DNA of 27,785 nt. Origin: Actinomycetes bacterium. GTDB lineage: Bacteria > Actinomycetota > Actinomycetes > Propionibacteriales > Propionibacteriaceae. Where the stretch lies: NCBI GenBank assembly GCA_023458095.1, contig JAEXAS010000011.1, forward strand, positions 1 to 27,785, written 5' to 3'. Every line of letters starts with the position of its first letter. Positions within the stretch are counted from its first letter, which is position 1. The position numbers and the translations under genes were made by a program. Below the pieces are notes generated by a model. It was not told the origin of the DNA. It saw only the letters and a list, made by a program, of their open reading frames with translations, and made no database searches. Positions 23,948 to 27,785 of the stretch are shown piece after piece.

Positions 23948-24259
23948 TCACGGAAGCTTGATCTCGATATCGACACCGGCCGGAAGGTCGAGTCGCATCA
24001 GCGAGTCGACGGTCTTCGGCGTCGGGTCGAGGATGTCGATCAGCCGCTTGTGCGTACGCATCTCAAAGTGCTCGCGGCTGTCTTTGTATTTGTGCGGAGA
24101 ACGGATCACACAGAACACGTTCTTCTCGGTGGGCAACGGCACAGGGCCTGCCACCTTGGCGCCGGTACGGGTCACGGTGTCGACGATTTTCTTCGCCGAG
24201 GAGTCAATGACCTCGTGGTCGTAAGCCCGGAGTCGGATCCGGATCTTTTGTCCCGCCAC
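23948..24259 (-). CDS. rpsJ: 30S ribosomal protein S10 (NusE)
   Basis: First gene of the S10 block; S10 is also NusE, which links transcription complexes to the ribosome. From the GTG at 24259 the protein has the canonical 103 residues (MAGQKIRIRLRAYDHEVID, then VIRSPHKYKDSREHFEMRTH). GAAGGA lies 7 nt before this GTG. The frame is open further and an ATG at 24313 with GGAG 5 nt upstream would add an 18-residue Lys/Glu-rich leader, so that start cannot be fully excluded. Upstream there is no tuf or fusA; the next gene is divergent. Confidence 0.95.
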   Translation of the reverse strand: MAGQKIRIRLRAYDHEVIDSSAKKIVDTVTRTGAKVAGPVPLPTEKNVFCVIRSPHKYKDSREHFEMRTHKRLIDILDPTPKTVDSLMRLDLPAGVDIEIKLP

Positions 24260-24464
24260 TGGTTCGTCCTTCTTCTCGTCTTTCTCGGCCGGCGCATCTT
24301 TCCGACCGAGCATCGTCACTCCGGCCCCCGAGGTCGGGCGTGTCGGACCAGTTCTGGGCCGCGCACAACCAATCTTTTGATGAGTCGTGGTAGGGCCCGG
24401 CACCCGCGCGCCAGACTTGCCGGAAGGCCGCCAACACAGGCGTCCTTGTCGGAGCAACCTGTCG

Positions 24465-24493
24465 ATTCTCCCACGGCTGCCGCGAGGATGCAA
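24465..24493 (-). promoter_or_regulatory. Possible promoter of the S10-spc operon
   Basis: Minus-strand TTGCAT (24493-24488), a 17-bp spacer and GAGAAT (24470-24465), a moderate match at both boxes. It lies in the 256-bp intergenic region 24260-24515, where the ribosomal operon must start because the gene beyond is divergent. It would give a leader of about 190-200 nt before rpsJ. No clear regulatory fold or other gene was recognised in that leader. Confidence 0.35.
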
Positions 24494-24515
24494 AATCACC
24501 TGCCGAGGAGAGACA

Positions 24516-25586
24516 ATGCCCCTCGTGTCCGCCTCCAGTCCCACCACCATCCCGGCCCGTCAACGCCTTGGCCTCGGCGTCAGTCTGGGGGTAGCGGCCT
24601 CGATCACCTTCGCCACGTCCGGCACTTTTGCGCGCCCTTTGTTGGAGGCTGGCTGGACGCCCGGGGCCGCCGTGTTGTGGCGCACCGTTCTCGCCTCGGC
24701 CGTCCTGCTTCCACCGGGTCTGTGGATCTTCCGGCATCGACTGCGCCAGGTCTTGGCTGAGTGGCCTGCGTTCGTCGCCTTCGGTGTGTTGGCCGTCGCC
24801 ACGGCGCAGGGAATGTACTTCGCTGCGGTCTCCCGGATGAGCGTCAGTGTCGCTTTGCTGTTGGAGTATCTGGCGCCGGTTGCCCTGGTCGGCCTGGCTT
24901 GGGTGCGTCAGCGGCGCCCACCGGCCCGGCTGGTGCTGCTGGGGGCCGGGCTCAGCGTCGCCGGCCTGTTCTGCGTCCTCGATCTCACTGGCGCTCGGCT
25001 GGATCCGCTCGGTGTGCTGTTCGGGTTCGGCGCCATGACCGGCGCGGCCGCCTACTTCATGATCAGCGCCCGGCCCTCGCAACTTCCTGCTTTCGCCTTG
25101 CCCGTGTTCGGGTTGCCGGTGGGCGCGGCAGCTCTCGGCCTGCTGGTGGCAACCGGCCTGATGCCCTATGCCGCTCCCCTGGTTTCGGTGCACCTTCTCG
25201 GTGCGGCTGTGCCGTGGTGGGTGCCGCTGTCAGTGGTCGTGTTGTCGGCCACCGTGGCGGCCTATGTTCTGGGGGTGGCCAGTGTGTCCTTGATGGGCGA
25301 GCGGCTGGCCAGTTTCGTCAGCTTGTCCGAGGTGCTGTTCGCCGCCCTGATCGCTGCGGTGGTGCTGGGCGAACTGCCCAGCGGCATTCAGATCTTTGGC
25401 GGCGTCTTGATCATCGCCGGGGCGGTAGCGATCCGGATCTCCACCGGAGAGGCCCCGGCGGGCCTGCCGACTCTGCCGGATCGGGTTGAGGCGCTGCATC
25501 ACCCGCGCGAGGCGGATGCCCCAACCCTCAGCGAGGCATCCGTCGCCACAATGCCCGAGGAACCAGTGGCGCCACCGCGAACATGA
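24516..25586 (+). CDS. EamA/DMT-family permease
   Basis: Integral membrane protein of the drug/metabolite transporter superfamily with two EamA repeats and about ten hydrophobic segments between residues 15 and 305. Seen features are the first repeat (SGTFARPLLEAGWTPGAAVLWR and LLLEYLAPVALVGLAWV) and the second, ending SLSEVLFAALIAAVVLGELPS with GGVLIIAGAVAIR. The hydrophilic C-terminal tail (about 45 residues) overlaps the 3' end of the SDR gene. The ATG at 24516 has GAGGAG 5 nt upstream; earlier in-frame sequence lies in the intergenic region. Substrates of such proteins are amino acids, sugars or metabolites; none can be named here. It is the only plus-strand gene in the window. Confidence 0.93.
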   Translation: MPLVSASSPTTIPARQRLGLGVSLGVAASITFATSGTFARPLLEAGWTPGAAVLWRTVLASAVLLPPGLWIFRHRLRQVLAEWPAFVAFGVLAVATAQGMYFAAVSRMSVSVALLLEYLAPVALVGLAWVRQRRPPARLVLLGAGLSVAGLFCVLDLTGARLDPLGVLFGFGAMTGAAAYFMISARPSQLPAFALPVFGLPVGAAALGLLVATGLMPYAAPLVSVHLLGAAVPWWVPLSVVVLSATVAAYVLGVASVSLMGERLASFVSLSEVLFAALIAAVVLGELPSGIQIFGGVLIIAGAVAIRISTGEAPAGLPTLPDRVEALHHPREADAPTLSEASVATMPEEPVAPPRT

Positions 25587-26265
25587 CCCGCAACGGCCAG
25601 GGAATCCACACCACGCCACCGCGGCCGGAACGAATCCGTCGCACGACCGCTGCCGCGACCTGATCGGGGGTGGATGAGAAGGGCGCCGGGTCCATGCCTG
25701 CGGTCATGCGGCCGATCACGAAGCCCGGTCGGGCGATGATCAACTGAACGCCACTGCCGTACAGCGCGTCGGCCAACCCGTTGGCAAATCCGTCCAGGCC
25801 GGCTTTGGCCGAGCCATAGACATAGTTCGCCCGGCGAACCCGTACGCCGGCCACAGAGGAAAACGCCACTACCGTGCCCCGTCCGCGTTCACGGAAGCGG
25901 GCACTCAGCGCGGTCAGCAAGGACGCTTGAGCCACGAAATCGGTATGCAGGATTGCCGCGGTGGCCACCGCGTCGACCTCGGCAACGGCCTGATCGCCGA
26001 GCACCCCGAAGGCCAGCACGGCGATATCGATCGACCCGAACCGATCTTCGATCTCGGCCAGCACCTGCTGCTGTTCACCGATGAGGTCGGCATCGAACTC
26101 GATGGTCTCCACCCGAGCCGCCCCAGCGGCGGCGCAGGCAACCACCGCCTCCGGCGTGGGGCCTTGCCGGGCTGCCAGGACGACCGTGGCACCGGGCGCG
26201 AGGCGACGAGCCACAGCCGAGCCGATCTCGCTGCGACCGCCGAAAATGACGACGACAGGACTCAC
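25528..26265 (-). CDS. Short-chain dehydrogenase/reductase, DprE2-like
   Basis: NAD(P)-binding SDR of 245 aa with the glycine loop GGRSEIG (9-15), serine 136/137 and the catalytic pair Tyr150/Lys154 (YGSAK). The segments LAFGVLGD, AGVRVRRANYVYGSAKAGLDGF and the C-terminal VPRALWRRMP closely resemble mycobacterial DprE2 (Rv3791). DprE2 reduces the 2-keto sugar lipid to decaprenylphosphoryl-arabinose, the arabinan donor. The resemblance is from recall, not alignment. No dprE1 or arabinosyltransferase gene is in the window. The GTG at 26265 overlaps the gltX stop by 4 nt (GTGA). A generic SDR role remains possible. Confidence 0.82.
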   Translation of the reverse strand: MSPVVVIFGGRSEIGSAVARRLAPGATVVLAARQGPTPEAVVACAAAGAARVETIEFDADLIGEQQQVLAEIEDRFGSIDIAVLAFGVLGDQAVAEVDAVATAAILHTDFVAQASLLTALSARFRERGRGTVVAFSSVAGVRVRRANYVYGSAKAGLDGFANGLADALYGSGVQLIIARPGFVIGRMTAGMDPAPFSSTPDQVAAAVVRRIRSGRGGVVWIPWPLRVMFAVAPLVPRALWRRMPR

Positions 26266-27728
26266 AACTCGGCAGCCAGTCGCTGCAGACGGGCCAGGCA
26301 GGATTCCCGCCCCAGCAGCTCCATGGATTCGAACAGCGGCGGCGACACCAGTGATCCGGTCAGGGCAACCCGCACGGGGCCGAAGGCGAATTTGGCCTTG
26401 ATGCCCATGCCTTCGACCAGGGATACCCGCAGCGCCTCATGAATCTGCTCGTGGTCCCACTGGGTCAGCTCGCTGAGCGTCTGCTGGGCAGCAGCCAGGA
26501 CGGCGGCGGCGTCGGGGCCGAGTTTGGCCAGAGCCTGCGGGTCGGTGTGGATCTCGGCGTCCGTGGCGAAGAGGTAACCCAACTTGGGCAGGGCCTCGCT
26601 GAGCAGAGTCAGACGCTCCTGGATCAGTGGGGTCGCTGCCCGGAGCAACGACAACTCTCTCTCACTGGGTGCGGTCCACTGCTGGTAGTGGGTCGCATAC
26701 GCGATGATCCGATCAGACAGCTCGGCAGCCTCCAAACCGCGGATGTATTCACCGTTGAGTGCGTTGAGCTTGGTCAGGTCGAAGATCGGGCCGGTGGTGT
26801 TGACCTTGCCCCAGTCGAAGGCGGCCACGAACTCCTCAAAGCTGGCCAGATCGCGTCCCTCATGGACCGGCGGGTAGGCCAGCAGCTGCAAGAAGTTGCG
26901 CAGCGCCTCGGGAAGGTAGCCCTGCTCGGCGAACCAGGTCAGCCGGGCGGCCGGATTCTTGCGCTTGGAGATCTTGGACTTGTCGGTATTGCGCAGCAGC
27001 GGCATATGTGCGAACGCCGGTGCCTGCCAACCCAGCCAGCGGTAGAGCTGAAGGTGCTTGGGGGTTGAGGAGATCCACTCCTCACCACGCACCACATGGG
27101 TGATCCCCATCAAGTGATCGTCGACGACGACAGCCAGGTGGTAGGTCGGGAAGCCGTCGGCCTTGAGGATCACCTGGTCGTCGGGATGTGGCGCATTTAC
27201 CTCTCCGCGAATGAGGTCGGTGAAGCTCAACGCGATGTCGTCGGGAATCAGCATGCGCACCACCGGTGTCTCGCTGAACCCGGGCAACGCGGCGCGCTCC
27301 TCGCGGGTCTTGCCGTAGCACAGGCGGTCGTAGCCGGTCACCGAGGTCTTGCTGGCCTGTTGCTCAGCCCGCATCTGAGCCAGCCGCTCGGCCGAGCACC
27401 AGCAGTAGTAGGCGTGTCCGTCAGCCAGCAGTTGGTCGACATAAGGACGGTAGGTGTCTAGGCGCTCGGACTGCCGATACGGCTGATAGGGGCCGCCACG
27501 GTCGGGCCCCTCATCCCAGTCAAGCCCCAACCAATGCAGCGTGTCGTAGATCTGCTGCTCGGAGTCCTCCCGGTACCGCGCCCGATCGGTGTCCTCGATC
27601 CGCAGCACGAATGCGCCGCCCGCAGCCCGCGCGAAAGCAAGGTTGAACAATGACATATAGGCCGTACCCACGTGCGGGTCCCCGGTCGGGGACGGCGCCA
27701 CGCGCAGCCGAACAGATCCAGAACTCAT
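26262..27728 (-). CDS. gltX: Glutamyl-tRNA synthetase
   Basis: Class I aminoacyl-tRNA synthetase that charges tRNA-Glu and, in actinobacteria with GatCAB, usually also tRNA-Gln (non-discriminating form; inferred). The 488-aa protein has the HIGH-region PSPTGDPHVGTAY (12-24), FVLRIEDTDRARY, HVVRGEEWISSTPKH and the KMSKS-type loop KISKR (252-256), followed by an alpha-helical anticodon-binding domain. The ATG at 27728 is 9 nt after a TAGGGT sequence on the minus strand, so the transcript could be nearly leaderless; GGTGG is the only Shine-Dalgarno-like word. The gene is coupled downstream to the DprE2-like SDR. The remaining 27729-27785 shows no other gene. Confidence 0.97.
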   Translation of the reverse strand: MSSGSVRLRVAPSPTGDPHVGTAYMSLFNLAFARAAGGAFVLRIEDTDRARYREDSEQQIYDTLHWLGLDWDEGPDRGGPYQPYRQSERLDTYRPYVDQLLADGHAYYCWCSAERLAQMRAEQQASKTSVTGYDRLCYGKTREERAALPGFSETPVVRMLIPDDIALSFTDLIRGEVNAPHPDDQVILKADGFPTYHLAVVVDDHLMGITHVVRGEEWISSTPKHLQLYRWLGWQAPAFAHMPLLRNTDKSKISKRKNPAARLTWFAEQGYLPEALRNFLQLLAYPPVHEGRDLASFEEFVAAFDWGKVNTTGPIFDLTKLNALNGEYIRGLEAAELSDRIIAYATHYQQWTAPSERELSLLRAATPLIQERLTLLSEALPKLGYLFATDAEIHTDPQALAKLGPDAAAVLAAAQQTLSELTQWDHEQIHEALRVSLVEGMGIKAKFAFGPVRVALTGSLVSPPLFESMELLGRESCLARLQRLAAEL

Positions 27729-27785
27729 AGCCCGACCACCCTACCGCCCCCGCTCCCCCGCCAGCCGCTCCCAAAAGTGGCAGAA

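Overview
The window is a GC-rich, gene-dense chromosomal segment from an actinobacterium. The evidence is an mraZ-led division cluster with a 323-aa RsmH and an FtsL-like coiled-coil protein, a DUF3040 membrane protein next to mraZ, zinc-type S14, SecY and S3 of actinobacterial type, GTG starts and ATGA/GTGA couplings, and a TCGAAC-N4-GTTCGA LexA box. Protein-level resemblance suggests Propionibacteriaceae or a near relative. This is an inference; no rRNA or other decisive marker is present. No mobile element, CRISPR array or tRNA was found. Almost everything is coded on the minus strand; the only plus-strand gene is an EamA transporter.

Read in the direction of transcription (high to low coordinates), the layout is as follows. 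(1) 27728-25528: gltX coupled to a DprE2-like short-chain reductase, facing the EamA permease (24516-25586), with the two 3' ends overlapping. (2) 24259-11591: a complete S10-spc ribosomal block, rpsJ-rplC-rplD-rplW-rplB-rpsS-rplV-rpsC-rplP-rpmC-rpsQ-rplN-rplX-rplE-rpsN-rpsH-rplF-rplR-rpsE-rpmD-rplO-secY-adk-map. (3) 11585-9904: a ketopantoate-reductase-like protein and an RDD membrane protein. (4) 9855-6540: a coupled three-gene cassette of circularly permuted ATP-grasp, alpha-E and transglutaminase-like proteins. (5) 6539-6230: an intergenic region with a LexA (SOS) box sitting on a strong promoter-like sequence. (6) 6229-5855: DUF3040, followed by a rho-independent terminator. (7) 5712-1: the start of the dcw cluster, with a tandem array of MraZ-type operator units, mraZ, a 100-nt imperfect hairpin (probably the actinobacterial mraW RNA element), rsmH, ftsL, ftsI, murE and the first codons of a further gene (probably murF).

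The main functions are ribosome assembly and protein export (block 2), N-terminal methionine removal and adenylate balance (map, adk), and septal peptidoglycan synthesis (block 7). Two things stand out. First, there are dense regulatory signals around the division cluster: an SOS box, a 10-bp-phased MraZ operator array and a long structured RNA before rsmH. Second, the S10-spc block lacks its usual neighbours on both sides (no rpsL-rpsG-fusA-tuf upstream, no infA-rpmJ-rpsM-rpsK-rpoA downstream) and lies about 6 kb from dcw, which suggests chromosomal rearrangement. Nothing here is clearly a wholly new system; the regulatory region at 5100-6510 is the best candidate for undescribed biology.
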